From Oscheius onirici (Eukaryota; Nematoda; Chromadorea; Rhabditida; Rhabditidae): a DNA stretch of 64,000 nt. Position 1 is the stretch's first letter, and each line of letters opens with the position of its first letter. A program made the translations under genes and the position numbers. Of this stretch, positions 1 through 13,288 are shown one piece after another. The notes below the pieces were generated by a model, which saw only the letters and a list, made by a program, of their open reading frames with translations, made no database searches and was not told the origin of the DNA. The DNA lies in contig OW051473.1 of assembly GCA_932521025.1 (NCBI GenBank), forward strand, positions 2,666,001-2,730,000, read 5' to 3'.

Positions 1-2017
1 CGAACATGTACAGTTCATTCGCCCCGTCTGTAACTGACTCTCTCTACCAAAATGGCACGTCTCTCTACCAAAATACGCTGTACAGGTACAAATGACACAA
101 AGTTCATTTTCTAATACATCTTTTTTAGTGCCAGCAACCCGAGTACTGCTTCGAACCTGTAAAGTAGTCTCAGACTGAGGACCACAATGTGCAATCTCCA
201 TGTGTGTATATACTCCTAGTTATTTTGACTATCACCAAGATGCCTTGATAAGCCTCTACGGATTGATCCCACCTCTTCTCCTGTTTCCTCTTTCACTATG
301 CGTAATATCCAAAGCATTTTGTGTACTTTCCATCCCCCAATATATTTAAAACATCATCGAGATCAGCAGGGACGCAGACTCTCTCACTTATGACTTCTAA
401 CCCCAATAAGTTTGTTCTCTTCTCCCTTTTTCTGAATGCTCCTCTCGTCGTTTCTCGTGTCATCAGAACTGCTCTATTCTTCGTGCAGTCTCTCGTTACG
501 TTGTTTAGATGATATACATACAAAATAAAAATGTTAACATCATCTCAGTCTCCTTCTCAAGTGGGTTGGCCCCGAAGCCACAGGGTGTCGGGCCAGTAGT
601 GGTCAAGTACGGGGGCGCCCTTATTTGCCAGAGCGAAGGTCCTTTGTACTGTCCTCAATGAGAGAAAAGAGATCTCAATACCAGAGGGATAGTACTCGCT
701 CGGGATAACATGATCGGATCGCGTTGCTAGACACAAAAGCACTCGGCTCTTCTACCGGTAACACAATACGGCTAACTGCTTTCAGTCTCCAGGGGAGCAT
801 CTGGTTGTGGCAGAGTTCTGCTGGCACGAAAGTGCAATTTGTCGAATGGGGTGCCCTGAAAACGGATCTCCTGTGTTTCCGGTTCCCGTCAACCAAGTGT
901 GCGGCGAGGCTAGGCACTCGTCGGTCTCACGATTTTCCGTCCGCCACGAAGTTTTATGAACGGAACAGAGGAACAGAGGAAAATGACGACTTGCAACTCC
1001 TGGGGGTCTGACAAAAGAAAATTTTCAAAAACCTAAAATGCATTCAAGATTTCTTGGTCCCATATAAAACAGGGTGATTGCTGTTGAGTGATTTTATATT
1101 CGCTGTTCTACACCTTCTGTTCCCATGACGCAGTGAGAGCTCGCTCATAGGTGGTCCTACAGTACCCTAACACCCCGGATGATTGCGCCACAAGGAAGTG
1201 ACTTTCTAACGGTGCCAAGTGCAAAGATGCTGCAGCACGTAATCAATTAGCATCGAGTATGTTTGCACTAATTACGTAACTAATATTCCGTTTTCGCACT
1301 TTCCCATGACTCTTTGGCCGAAAAAGTCAAGGTAACCAGAAAAGTTGAAAGACGGCAGTTGGAGGGAAGATTCCACTTTCCCACGGGATTGTTGGCTTTC
1401 CCACACTATCCTTGTCTGTGTACCCTTGTTCAGCTGGTAAATATTAGATGTGTGTGTCCGTCAGAAGCGACGACTCGGAAATTCAAATATTTGTAAAATA
1501 GTAGCCGTTAGCGTTCCGCGCCATTTCTGTGTTTGTGTTCTCTCACCTAGGCTGCTTCAACAAAACCACTCGCTCTGTTATTACCAACTTTTTTCTTATT
1601 TGGATGGAATCTGAAGCGTTGCCGTTTTCTAGTTCGACTCTTTGCCTGTCCTCTATTAGCGTAACTAAGACGTTTCAAATTTTTTAGACGCTGTGATTAT
1701 CTGTAATACACGGGCAAAGTTTTCATAAAGAAGAGTGTGCACATCCTATATTGAATATACTGAAAATCGATCAGAAATATTTCAAGTTCCAATGAGATCA
1801 AAACTACGACTCATGCCGACGAGCGGTGCCGGTCTCGAGCAGTCAACAGCTCGACTCTCACGTTTCGGGCTACGGTAGATTGTGGGGGACTCATGATCTG
1901 TGACTGTAGTCTGCGTCTCACAATGAAATCGTGATCAGGACGGCACTCTCGAAGGACTGCGTCTCCCACCACGACAGCGCTATTTCTTTCTCGGATTATT
2001 CGCGGCGCTGACGTGGT
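1..2017. other. No gene recognised
   Basis: I see no open frame with convincing codon pattern, splice pairing or family motif here. The few frames over 60 codons overlap each other on both strands and look like chance openings. A stretch near 550-980 is somewhat GC-richer than its surroundings, but nothing in it could be assigned. Confidence 0.5.
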
Positions 2018-2310
2018 TTAGCAAACAGAGGACGCATATCCACTGTCTAATTCGATCGACGTATACGATGGGGACTGAGAAGACTGTCGGTTGGATTTGC
2101 CGTCAAAAGTTCGAGGAAAAGTTGAGTCGTCTGGGTCTATCTCAATTTGGGTAAAGGTTGCGCATCCAGGCGTGAACACTTCTAAAGCCAATATTGGTTT
2201 TCTCAGTTTGGATAACACTGCGACACCACCATAGCAAACATATCCGAGGAAGCGTGTCTGCGCATTTCGCTTCTGATTCCATTCCTTCTTTGGTCTTCTG
2301 TCTTTCCTCC
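2018..2310 (-). CDS. Possible 3' terminal exon, hydrophilic tail
   Basis: A minus-strand frame stays open for about 97 codons from near 2310 down to a TAA at 2018-2020. Its last third is polar and serine-rich, with the motif DPDDSTFPRTFDGKS and the terminal residues SIELDSGYASSVC, which looks like a cytoplasmic tail. A pyrimidine-rich AG near 2310 could be its acceptor. Against this, the other two minus frames are also largely open here, and a 37-nt intron from about 2182 to 2218 could be invoked instead. No upstream exon was joined with confidence and no family was recognised. It may be the end of a gene whose other exons lie between 2.3 and 4.7 kb, or simply a low-stop region. Confidence 0.25.
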
Positions 2311-4750
2311 TCTATTCTGGAGTAAAACCATTTTAAGAAACATTTCCTTTTAGATTTTTCGCAGGCGCTCAGAACACGATCAATCTTCCCTATCATTTTC
2401 ACATTAGTCTGAGCACAGCCCATATAGCTTCGATTTCTTATACGATACAAATTATTCAGCTGTAGACAGCTAAAACTTTTGAGTCTTACTTCTCTTGAAG
2501 AAAATTGTCAACACAAAAATTCTTGATGTTCCTTTTTGTGCATAGACAAGCCATTCACCTCGCTATACAGCTACAGTATACCAATCACCTAGCGTCATAA
2601 CATCCATGACTCAGGACGATTCGAATTTCCCGCAAAGCTACCCGCTCTCTCCACATATGGCAGTAGGTCGTCTGAATGCAGGTGCCGTAGCGCCCACCAC
2701 CTGTGGAATCACGTTTCCGCTGAGTCAACAATCCTAAAATGCTCGTCAACAATACTGAAATCTTTATTGCTTATAGCGCACTTTGGTTTTAAACAGACAC
2801 AAAAAGAAGAAGGGGGACAAGGCACAATTATAAATATATCACAATTTAAGAGACATTGTAAATGGGGGAGGGGTGAACTTGAGCACTTGTCTACATATTA
2901 CCATTTGTTTTGAATATGGCTATGAATAGAAAGCGGGGTGGACATTTTCATTGAGAGATCTGTATCATGACCGGACGGTCGCCGTTGTCGTTCAAAGAGT
3001 CCACGAGAGATCCTACTGTAGATTCTCAGAGCTGTGCTGTAATGTGTGGCGGTGCCAGGAATGGCAGGTCGCCGAGGGTTGATCTCTCAGTAAATAACTA
3101 CGGACCTTTGACTTACCGAAGGCAGTCGAAAGTTAATGCTCGGAGCAAACAGAGTATTGGCGGGAACGGGTAACGGGAACGGCGATCGTCAGGGAAAGTG
3201 GGGGAAAGGGGATAAGTAGAGCTTTGTTTTGTAGAAATCTCTGTATGACGAATTTTTGTGGGAAGGGGGAAACACGCGGGGAAGACTATGGCAAGAGGGC
3301 AAAACCTCTAAAGGGGAAACATTTTCAATATTACTGCTGCTGATCCAATTTCAGCAACTTTCGACGAAGCACCTTGATGATCCTCTGCTGCCTGAAAATG
3401 AAGAAATTGTCCAGTTTTCTTGGATAAGATCAATCAACCACTCAGAGGTTAATATTTCTACACTACCAGTGGACAGTGGTTCCTAAGGATGCGTTAGGTG
3501 CTCAGACAAGGCTCAAGTGGGTTGTGCAACAGCCGCCTAAAGAGCTGCCGCTGAGGGCGAAAAGACGCAACTTGGAGCGTAAGAGAGACGAATATGGGGG
3601 AAGGAGAACTGAAACTTGAGAACCATGTGAAATTGTGATTGAAGCGCTTTGAACATCTGACTAAATATTGTTCAGCAAACAACGCTGTTGATTCAAAAAA
3701 CGAGTAACATTAGTTCTGTTAAATGTTCAATAAGTCTATTAAAAAGTTTCAATTGTGCCATATTTTGTCGCAGCTTCGTCCACTTTTCAGAAACTGTTGA
3801 TCATTTGCATCCTCCCACGTAGCGGTCCCGTCATAAATATCTTAGGCTTCACTCAAGTGGATGATTCATCTGTACTTATCGTCCACGACAGGTCACCAAA
3901 GTAATTTGTCAGCTTTAGCTGAGCGACGTGCCGCCAAGTGCCGTCATGCAGACTCCATGCGCGAAGAACTCAAGTCCGCTGCGGCCGTTTTGATGGTCGA
4001 AACCTAATACCTCTGCCGAAACGTACAGTACGCATGAGTGGAGGTCAGGCTCTGGGATTCAATTACTATGCATACGGTAGGCTCCGAAAATTGAAGTTCT
4101 AGTACAAAAAAAAGTCAACTAACTAGCCATTAATTTGACTGGTAATGAGCCCTAAAACTATTATCAGTGCGCGAGAAGAATGCGTCTCGAACGAGCGTTT
4201 TTGATCATTTCCGGCGATAGCCGTCAAAGCGAAGCGGTGACATAACCCGACACGTAAATGCAGATTTACGACCCAACACGCCCAGGGTCACAGTCTAGGG
4301 GATTACCGTAATAGCGCACATTCTAATCTGCTCAAGTGGGAATGAGCTTGTTGAGGGACTCTCTGTCGTAGAACTTATTGTGTTTCAATTGTTGAATAGA
4401 CCGGCGACGGTGCACTATTCTTAAGGTGTCTGCTGTCAAGCAAAGTCGACGGCCGTGTCCTTGCTCAGCGCCGAGTCGCTTTTCCGGTGAGACCGGTCCT
4501 CACGTAGATTGGAGTGTGGGAGCGCACAGCGGGAGTTCTGTCAGCTACTAATAGTTAGCAAAAAAACTACCGGAAAACAGAAAACTTGGCAAAAGAAAGC
4601 TCTTCAAGGGATCAACTTTTGAATAGACTACCTATTCAAGTTTGCATGCCCTTCCCATCTAAGCAGTCCTACTTGGCGTGAAGTGCTCCATACCTGACCC
4701 CGGCATTGTGGTTGTAAGCGCGAAAAGAGTTGTCCAAACAGTGAGAGCAA
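2311..4750. other. Mostly unassigned sequence
   Basis: No complete gene model could be built. On the minus strand between about 2907 and 3240, two arginine-rich open stretches are separated by a plausible intron (donor near 3117, acceptor near 3043). They end at a TAA near 2907 or at a GGTAATATG donor at the same place. The evidence is too weak for a gene call. The remainder has no recognisable feature. Confidence 0.4.
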
Positions 4751-7700
4751 CTATACTCTTGGCTCCTCATTAATTAAGACCAAACGAAAACAAACTGACT
4801 TGTCCATCATCTTGTGCAGCTGGTCGACGTCGTCTATTTCGGTGAAATCTTGGGTGGTCATGCTAGTGATAGCACTCATATTGGACAGTGTCCTGTTCGG
4901 TCCAGACGAATGACCATTGGAGTACATACTAAGCACGTCACAACATTAAACACTACTCAATAATCTCACTTGTCTATCTTCTCCTGTAGACGTTCGCGTT
5001 CCTGTCGCTCTCTGTCCAACTCTCTTTGTACCGACAGCACCTCTTCTCGCTTCCTGAAAAAGACTATCTTTTTAGAGAAAGAACAATAAATATACTTTCT
5101 GTCAGCTTGAACAATGCTCCTGTTGAGCTCTTCAGACCGAGTCTTTGCATTGTCAAGTTCAGCGGCCAAACGCTGATTATCTCGTTGAATTGAGTGCAAC
5201 TGATCCTCCAAATCTTTGCTGCTATTCTGATGAGCATATTCAGCGTGTTGAGCACGTAAAGTAAGCAGATCTCCAGCTAACCGAGCGTTTTCAGTGACCA
5301 GTCTATTCATCTCTTCATTGTGAGGTCCGTGCTCCAGCTGCCTCTCCAACTCTTCAGTTTTAGACTGCCATCTGAACTTTTTTTCACGTGTGACAATAAA
5401 AATTATATACTTTCGTTTCTCGGCAGCAGTTTCTTCTATCCTCTTGGATTCTGATTCGACCAGAGCAGTCAAGTTTTTAACGTTTTGAAGCAAATCAGCC
5501 TGAGCCTTTGACGATTGTGCAAGTCTAGTTTCCAGAGCAACAACTTTGATCTGCGCAGATTCCAGTTCATCCTTCTGTGTGTCGCTTGAAGCAACAAGCA
5601 GCACCTCCTGATGTTTGGTGTGAGCTGTTAGTTCATCAATCTTCCTCTCCAGCTCTTCTCTTCTTGTCAGCTCTTCTCTCAACTTCTCGCGATGTTCAGA
5701 TTCGATCTCTTCCAGCTGGCGCTTGATCTTAGCCGCCATCTGTTCCGATTCTTTCATCTTTTCAGCCGATTCTTCGGTGCTGTGAAGTACCTGCTTCATC
5801 TCCTCGTACTCAGCTTGGAGATTTTCCAGCCTTGTTTGGAGCATTCCAGACTTGGCATGATGCATTTCAACCTCTTGATTGGAGGAAGTGATTTTGGCTT
5901 TCAGATTTTCGACTTCCAATTCGCGAGTGTCTGCTTTTTCGCGGTAGAAGCGAAGTTCTTCCAGCAGTTTTTTCTTCTCCTCGTCGTTGGAACCAAGTTC
6001 CCTCGTTCGTTCTTCTTCCAATTCCCGAACGCGAACTTTCTGACTTTCAACTTCTCTTCGAACGGCTTCAGTTTCTTCTTTTGATTCTCTCAGCTTTTTC
6101 TCCAGTCGCTGCTCGAGTTCTTCTTTTGCATTCTCAGCTTCTTTCACTCTCTCTTCCAGCTCTTTCTTGCCGTCCTCCATGATAGAATATCCCGTCTGCA
6201 TTCTGCTAGTTTCAGCTCGAAGCCGTACTTCATCTTCCATGCTCTTGCTTTTATGAGCTCCAAATTCTTCCTCAAGTTTGCTGTACCGTTGCCGAAGATC
6301 GATGAGTTCGTTCTCTATGTGAGTTTTTTCTTCTCGCATCTTGGTCTTCTCCTTCGTGACTTCTTCTAGTTGAGCACCGAATTTGGTGGCTAACTCAGTT
6401 TCCGCTTTCTTTCTAGCCTCCTTCTCATGAGCAAGATCAGCTTTGATCTTCGATACATTTTCCTCTTCTGCTTGCTGCGAAGATTTCAAGAGAGTAAACG
6501 TTTGTCTTTCCGTATCAGCCATGGCCCTAGCTTGTTCAAGTTCCTTGATCAACTGCTCATTCTCATAGTCCTTCTCCTCGATCTCTCCTTTCAGATCATG
6601 AATTTCATGCTCCAAGTGACTGATCTGATCTTGGTATTGGGAGATTTCACTTCTCAACGACGCCGTCATCGTTGTCAAAGTAGTAATTTCTTCCGCTACA
6701 GACACTTTCTGGCTTTGCTTCTCCGCTCTCGCTTGCTCGAGATCCTGAACATGAAAATTAGTCAACTATCTAAACACAAGTGCACCTTCTCCATTTTTTG
6801 AAGTTTCTCGTAGTGCTGATCTCTTTCCTGTTCCAGCTGATGTCTCAGTTGTTCCATTGAGGAGAGTTTCTGACTTGTGTCCTTCTCAACATCTTCCAGT
6901 CTCGTCTGCTTCTCTACGACTTCTTTGCGGTCCCTCTCTGATCGATCTAGTCTCTGTTGTAGTTCTTCAAATTGCATGCGCATTGCATTCGAAGTCTCCT
7001 AAAAACGTCAATGAGAAAAGCTAATAGTGAAGTAATACCTGCGCTACGTATTCGGTTTTTTGATGTTTGGACAACAAAGCCTCGTGCCGTTCTTCTGCTC
7101 TTCTTAGCTGATCACGCAGCAGCTCCATTTCTTTCTCTTCGTTTCCAGCAGCAGAAAGTTGCTCCTGAAGTTGAAGTACCCGACGTTCAGCATTCAGAGC
7201 CTTTGTGTCCAAGGCTTTAAGATCAGTTTCAGCTTGAACAGCTCTCGACTCCGCAGAGAGTAGTGCCACTTTTGTAGCCTGAAAATATTAGTTTGCTAAA
7301 CACAACTACTGAACTCACATCGAGTCTGGCAGAAGTCTCATCCAAGGTAGTTTGTAAAATCTTCTCCTTCTCCAGCAGCTTTTTCAGATCGTCGTCTCCA
7401 TCTCGTTGCGATTCTTTCATTTCTGACTGTAATTGGGTGAGCATCGCTTTGTGGTTCAGAGCTGACAGCTGTAATTCTTGCTGAGCATCACGGATCTGCT
7501 CATTCATCGCAGAGATTTCTCGAGATTTGTTGTCCAACGCCTGTTGGAGTTGTTTCTGAATAATATGACAATGAAAAATTAACAGCAAAAGTACCTTGTC
7601 ACTGTCGACAACCTCCGCTTTCTCATGGGCAGCCTTTAGCCTTATTTCCGCATCTTCTAAGCGTCTCTGGAGATCTTCCTGTGCAGCATTTGAACTGAAT

Positions 7701-9306
7701 TACTTTTGTAAACACATCATAAAGTCTAATACCTGTTAGTATGGAACTGATCCAATTTGTTAGTCAACTGTTGAGCCATTTGAACTTGAGCTTCGCGCAA
7801 ACTCGTTTGCAATTCTTCAACGGAAGTTTGCATTCTTTTGTTCTCTTCAGTAAGCATTTCGAGCCTGGTGTTATCCTGTTTGGCCAGCATCAGCGATTGT
7901 AGAGCAGCAGCTTTCATGTCCAACTCTTTTCTAGCGTCGTCTGCTTCCGCTTGAAGATGTCGTTTTTCCGTTTCGAAAGACCGTTTAATCACATCTGCTT
8001 CAGTTTTCGATCTGGAGAGGTCTTGTTCGAGTAATGCAGATCGTTCCTAAATGAAAACACTTTTTTGGGAATGAGAGTATCAAGTTACCTGAAGCTCCTT
8101 GTATCTCTTCTGCAGACTGTTCATTTCATCCTTCAAAGCTTCCGAATCGCCACTTTCCGCCAGTTGAGCGATGTAGTGATTGATCTGTACAATATACAGT
8201 AAGAAACTTGAGCAACAATCACCTGCATGAAAAGCTCATGTTTTTCAGTCTGTTCTCGATCCAACTGCAGTGTGAGTTCTTTCTTTTGTGCCAGGAGTAG
8301 CTGAACATCGACTGGAAGTTTCGATTCAAGCTGTTTCTTCTGAGCATCCCACTGCTGTCTGCAAACCAATTGTAATGACTAAGTGCTCCAACTACCTCAG
8401 CCCAAAGCGAAATGAAAACATGTGCAGAGAGATTGAACCCGGTGGATGTTATAGGATGACTGATACGAGAACGCGTTAGGAGCATTAATTTGGCGCTACA
8501 CGCAATAACGAAAAAGATGGATTGCCTTATGTTGTGGGAAAGTTACAAATGATAACGTCTATTATCTGCTTTGAGTGCTTTGTTTTTCTAGTATAAAGCC
8601 TTTGTAATTTTTCCATATAAAGCCTTTTTGTTCAATAGTCCTAAATACGGTAAAACTTAACATTACAGAACAGAGCAAAATACTTACACAAAAGTATCGT
8701 TCCAAACAGTATTTATCCCATTTTGCCCTCTGTACATTCACTTCATTAAGTAAAGAAGCTTGCGTGTGGAATGTGTTAGCAACTTATGATTTGACTAATG
8801 CGCATGTTACATGGCATCCGCTCTAGTAGTTACGTACCTTCAGAAGCTAGACAACACGTCGATGCCAACTTCTTACAACTTTTCATATTTTTTATACCGC
8901 TTACAAAGTTTTTGAAAAGTGCATGGTTTTCCAAGCATTTTCTCACAATCAGGGACCGTTTTTGTTCAAAGTACATAAAACTCATTGCGTCGCAAACTTC
9001 CTACTTTTAGACAAATCCATCTCTTCCTTCTTCTTACGCAACGCGCTTAGCTAATGGCCGCATCGTTAAGGAACTAGTCTCTGTTTGAGTTAGGGATTAC
9101 CGTCACAAAAAAGTCGGTCAGCCCTAGATCAACCTCCCAATCATTAAAAGAAGCTGTTCAAGGGACCAAAAAACGAACCTGTCCTTTTCAGCCTTTTGCA
9201 CTTTCTTCCGTAGTTGATCCAGCTCATCGTTCCGCTCTTTGAGCGTTTTCTGAAATATAAAAGTTATCAAAATCTGGAAATTTTGTGTTACCCTCAACAT
9301 ATCCAC
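4751..9306 (-). CDS. Large coiled-coil protein, C-terminal block
   Basis: At least ten exons encode almost pure heptad-repeat coiled coil rich in Glu, Lys, Arg, Gln and Leu. They start with a 15-nt exon (VDMLR, 9292-9306) and KTLKERNDELDQLRKKV, and run through the long 4966-6765 open frame. Two stretches inside that frame, near 5050-5092 and 5376-5415, are short introns (about 42 and 39 nt) that happen to lack stops. The last exon follows donor AA|GTGAGA near 4971 and carries a non-coiled tail, NRTLSNMSAITSMTTQDF. It either stops at 4751 or splices at a GTCAGT donor at 4799. An intron of about 0.8 kb separates the exon at 8.14-8.36 kb from the first two. I do not recognise the family; it resembles scaffold or golgin/rootletin-like proteins only in composition. 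It is probably the continuation of the block at 13.3-15.9 kb, because phases match (phase 0 into VDMLR). An independent start at an ATG at 9316-9318 is the alternative. Confidence 0.75.
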
Positions 9307-9319
9307 CTCGTAAGACATT

Positions 9320-11649
9320 TTTAGTAGTTAATATGATAATTTTTACTTTGTTACATATCCCGTATTTCCTAAAAAGCTGAATTGATAGAGAAGAGAATAT
9401 CAAAGATTGAAGGATGTGTAAAGAGCTGGGGCATGGATAATGCGCACCTGGTGGCCGACAATTAACTATAAACAGCCGGCTGCCTGCGCGACAACAATTA
9501 CAAAATATGAAGAAGAATCTAGTGCTTTTTTGGAAGTAATGTGTAAAACGAATGGATTTTTTCTTTTCGAGTCAAATTAATAACATTTTTGTGAATAAAG
9601 ACGTAAAAATAGTGCAAAAGAAAACAAGATGTTTTGACATGTTAGTCATACCGGCGCTTTTCTTTCTTCAAAGTATCGCTTAAATTAAAAACGAGCGATT
9701 TTTCGTCAGTGATATTAGGCAAAAGTTAGCGGAGCACAAGCGACAACTCCCGCCGGTTATTCATTCAATCGGATTGGACGGAACCCGTTCCTGCTCCATC
9801 CTATTCATAACAAACATTATCAAAGGAAGCGAACAAAAACTTTTCAAGTTTTGCAAATTTCTACCAATTTTCTTTCATCTTCCGCACTTGGCTGTCCGTA
9901 TTGGGGTCAAAAATCCATTTGTGAGGTAAGGCAGGTGGACGAAAATCAATAACCATGGCAGGCCGGCTGGTCGGGAGCGAGGCCGAATAATCCGAAGACC
10001 TCGGAAACGGTGAGCGCGAGGAAGCATGTGCTCGATGGAATTTGAGCAATTTTGTCAAGACTCGGAAAAATGGGGTTAGACGAGAGCGAGACAGAGATTT
10101 GTGAGGGTCAGCGGACTGGGAGCAAATTGTAGAGGATCGGATGGGACCCGACCGTAATTGACCGGAATAAATACACTCAATCGGAGGTTCTTTTGAAATG
10201 GGCCAAGAAAAGAAGGAAAAAGGAAAGATTAACGATAGCTTAGCTGTGTTTAAGTGGCGAAAGCTAAGAAACAAAATCAATGCAATTCCAAAAATATGAC
10301 TCAATTTTAACTAAACATGTAGTGAGCGGTGAATTAGGGCAAAAAACTTCCACTGGTCGGACGGAATAGGAAGACAGAGCGACGAAAACAGTTTAAATTG
10401 TTTACAAAGTGCTCAAAATTGCTGTGCGCTGCCCACTACTTGACAATGTTGACCAGTTTTCTTGGTAGAGAATGTGTTCAACGTGGGAGACAGCACCAGG
10501 ACGGAAAATGGCCACGCAGAAAGATAAGAACGTCTCGATAACAAGGCCCGGGCGTGTGGGAATGGCTAGTCTTATTCATTTCGTTCTTAGTGGCCATTTG
10601 AGAGTAGTTTAGAAGTGTTACAACCCATGACCCGAACTCATTTTTCGACATAGAATAACAACAAATCGTGCGTTCGCTTTTTTGGCTCGACACTGACACT
10701 TGGAAACAGACGGTTCGGCTAAAGGGAACGAACAGAAAATGAGAAAATCATTGTGAAATGGTCTTGAAAGGAAGATACTGACTCACTTCCTATTCATAAC
10801 CCCACATATTGGTGTTATTATACGATCTAATCAGGAAATGAGAGTGTTAAAACGATGTTGTGTATGTGTTAGAAAAGTTGATTTGCGAGGCGACTGGGGG
10901 TAAACTATGGTATTATATTTCCAAACAGGTATGCAAAACCATTCTCGCGCGCTCTTTCCCTCCATATGGCTACTGCCACCCAAAACAAGGCGACCTTTTC
11001 CGTACGAGGTCGGAAGATGGAGGATAACATGACAAGATTAAAAGTCAGTTTTCCCGGAGGCAAAAAGAGGAGAAAGGAGAGAATCGATAGGTCGAGTGGA
11101 AGGCGGCGGAGAACAAATACAGGCGACAGCGAACATAAACGAAGGGAAAGCTTTGTTTGACGCTCCTTTCCCGAAGGATTACCTAAGATGATATTAAGTC
11201 GAGTTGTGGGGTGGTCCTCTCTCGAAGACTCAAAGCAAATTAGTCAGAGATTGATTCTCATGGCAAAAAGTGTTCGGCAGAGAGAACATGCATAATTACA
11301 GAGAGGACACACAGCGGGCTGTCAGCAATGACCGACGGCTGCTTGCCCACGGTCTCTGACGGCATGACTGTATCGGGTATTGGAGGTCAGAGCAGAGCGC
11401 ACACTCTTGCACACATATATCTGCAAACAATGTACAAGTGTTTAGCCGAACCAGCTGCGCAAAAATGAACACCTATTGACTGGCATATTTGGAAGACGAT
11501 ACTTAAGTGACAGTTGAGGGAGATTTTTATTTATTAAGTTGAATCACAAACACTCTTTCACTACCTTTTTAATAACTCCGATCCCTTTCCTTCTTCCAGT
11601 TTGTACCTCAATTACTGAAATTTTAGCAAAAAGACATCTTCAACTCTAA
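9320..11649. other. Intronic or intergenic stretch
   Basis: This 2.3-kb stretch lies inside the proposed large intron of the coiled-coil gene and upstream of the globin start. Open frames on both strands (for example 9861-10304, minus) show no domain, splice pairing or codon bias. It contains purine-rich and AT-rich segments and probably the globin promoter. Confidence 0.4.
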
Positions 11650-13239
11650 ATGTTTTCTGAGCAAGGAGTCAAAAAGGTAAGATGGTCAAGACGAGCTCAG
11701 AGTCTTCAGCTGGTTGACGATACCATAACCAGAGTTTTGAGAAGAGTCTCCCTTACGGACGATGAAGCAGTTCAAACTGGTAAAAGTCAGAGATTGCAAC
11801 AGAATAGAAATGTTTAGATCGAAAGGATTCATTGGACGACATTATCGAAAAAGAGGTAGAGGGAGGAGACGACAGTTACGATTACGATGATACCGCAGAT
11901 GAGGTAACATGAAACGATATTTAATACGAATTTTTACAGTCTGCTGAAGAGAGCACAGGGAATGAGGACGACCTGGCTCGCGCACATTGGATGCAACTAC
12001 AGAAAACGAACAAGCAGGGCATAGTTGTGCAGAATGCCTTCATCCACATTTTATCTAAATACAAACACATGAGACCGGTCTGGCAGTTCGGGAGAAAAAT
12101 TGACGACGGCAAGGAAGATTGGAAAACGCGCCTCTATGAGGATTTCTACTTCAGGTGTGCGCTTGCCGACCTTGTAATTACAGATCCTATTAAAGACATC
12201 ACTGCGCCTCCATCCAAGCCGGCTTAACAATGGTAATGGAGAACAAAGACGATCCTTCGGCGATGAAGAAACTGTTAAATGAGATTGGCGCTCATCACTT
12301 TTTCTATGATGCATCTGAGCCGCATCTGGAGGTTTCTCTACGATCGAGACAATTCAAACAGTTTACAGGTCTTTCTCGAAGGAATGATCGAGTCGATGAA
12401 GCGTGTACTTCACGGAGTTCATGCCATTGATGAAGATACCGAAAGCTCGTGGAAATATGTAGGAAACTTAATTTGGGAATCAATTTTTTAGTTGCTTGCA
12501 AAAATCAAAGACCACATGAGTGAGGGCATTTCCATTCAGAGGTCTGCCTACATGAAGCAGTGTTTGACTGTTCAGGAGATGGAAACAATAGTGTAAGAAA
12601 ATATTTTGCTTTAGATTAAATGACTTTAGAGAGAAATGGAAAATGGTCGAAGAGTTTGGTCTTTCAGAGGCCGGACAGATGATGTGCGAAACAGCGTTCG
12701 TGGTAAGCAATGACTTTTTATATAAACAACGAGAACCCCAGACTTATCGCGACCTGCTTTCTCGTTACCATCTAGACATGCAAATACCAGACTTTCACAG
12801 CAATCAAGAACTCTTTGCCAAGTTTGCTCATTTGACCATTTTGGTGAGTGAATAGTAGGCAGAAGTAAGCGCTCTCAGGCAATTGATTTAACGGTCAAAT
12901 CGCATAAAGAACCAGTAGGATTTGCTGAATTGCCGGAAAAAGTCAAAGATTACTTTGTGGCTCTGATGATGCTGGACGTATGTCCAACGCTTGTAAGAAA
13001 AGCGTTCATGGAAGGTAAGATTTTTCAATTATTGTTGCTTCATCTTTAGGTTTGATATTCATGCTATCGAAAGTACTCGGGGAGACGGTCAGTGAAACGT
13101 TCATACATCTGTGGAGCAAACTGTACAAAGTTCTTGAGCAGGTGAAGTTTTTACATGGCTTTGCCGCAAAATTAAACTTTGTCTCTCGTTAGCACTCAAT
13201 CGTTTTCAGGCCGTTGTTCTAAACATTGTCGACTATTGA
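11650..13239 (+). CDS. Two-domain globin-like protein, nested antisense
   Basis: Ten exons keep phase throughout: ATG at 11650, introns after 11779 and 11903, then a run of introns mostly 37-50 nt long, and TGA at 13237-13239. After an acidic N-terminal extension comes a globin fold. It has the B/C-helix segment NKQGIVVQNAFIHILSKY, WQFGRKIDD, the distal-side segment FYFRHHCASIQAGLTMVM with E7-like His, and proximal His in EIGAHHFFYDASEPH. The helix-H-like segment is VFLEGMIESMKRVL. A second, divergent globin-length module follows, running from EKWKMVEEFGLSEAG to LWSKLYKVLEQAVV. It shows no obvious distal or proximal His and may not bind haem. Nematodes have many divergent globins with roles in oxygen sensing or redox signalling, so a sensor role is plausible but inferred. 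The gene lies on the opposite strand within the presumed intron of the coiled-coil gene, and its last codon is only about 50 bp from that gene's exon at 13289. Confidence 0.85.
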
Positions 13240-13288
13240 CTCATCAAGTTATTGAATTTCTTCATAATCTCTTTCTTTATAAACTCAC

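Noticed and set aside
9861..10304. 147-codon minus frame
   Set aside because: No domain, no splice pairing, and low-complexity Ser/Phe/Pro content; likely chance opening in the intron.
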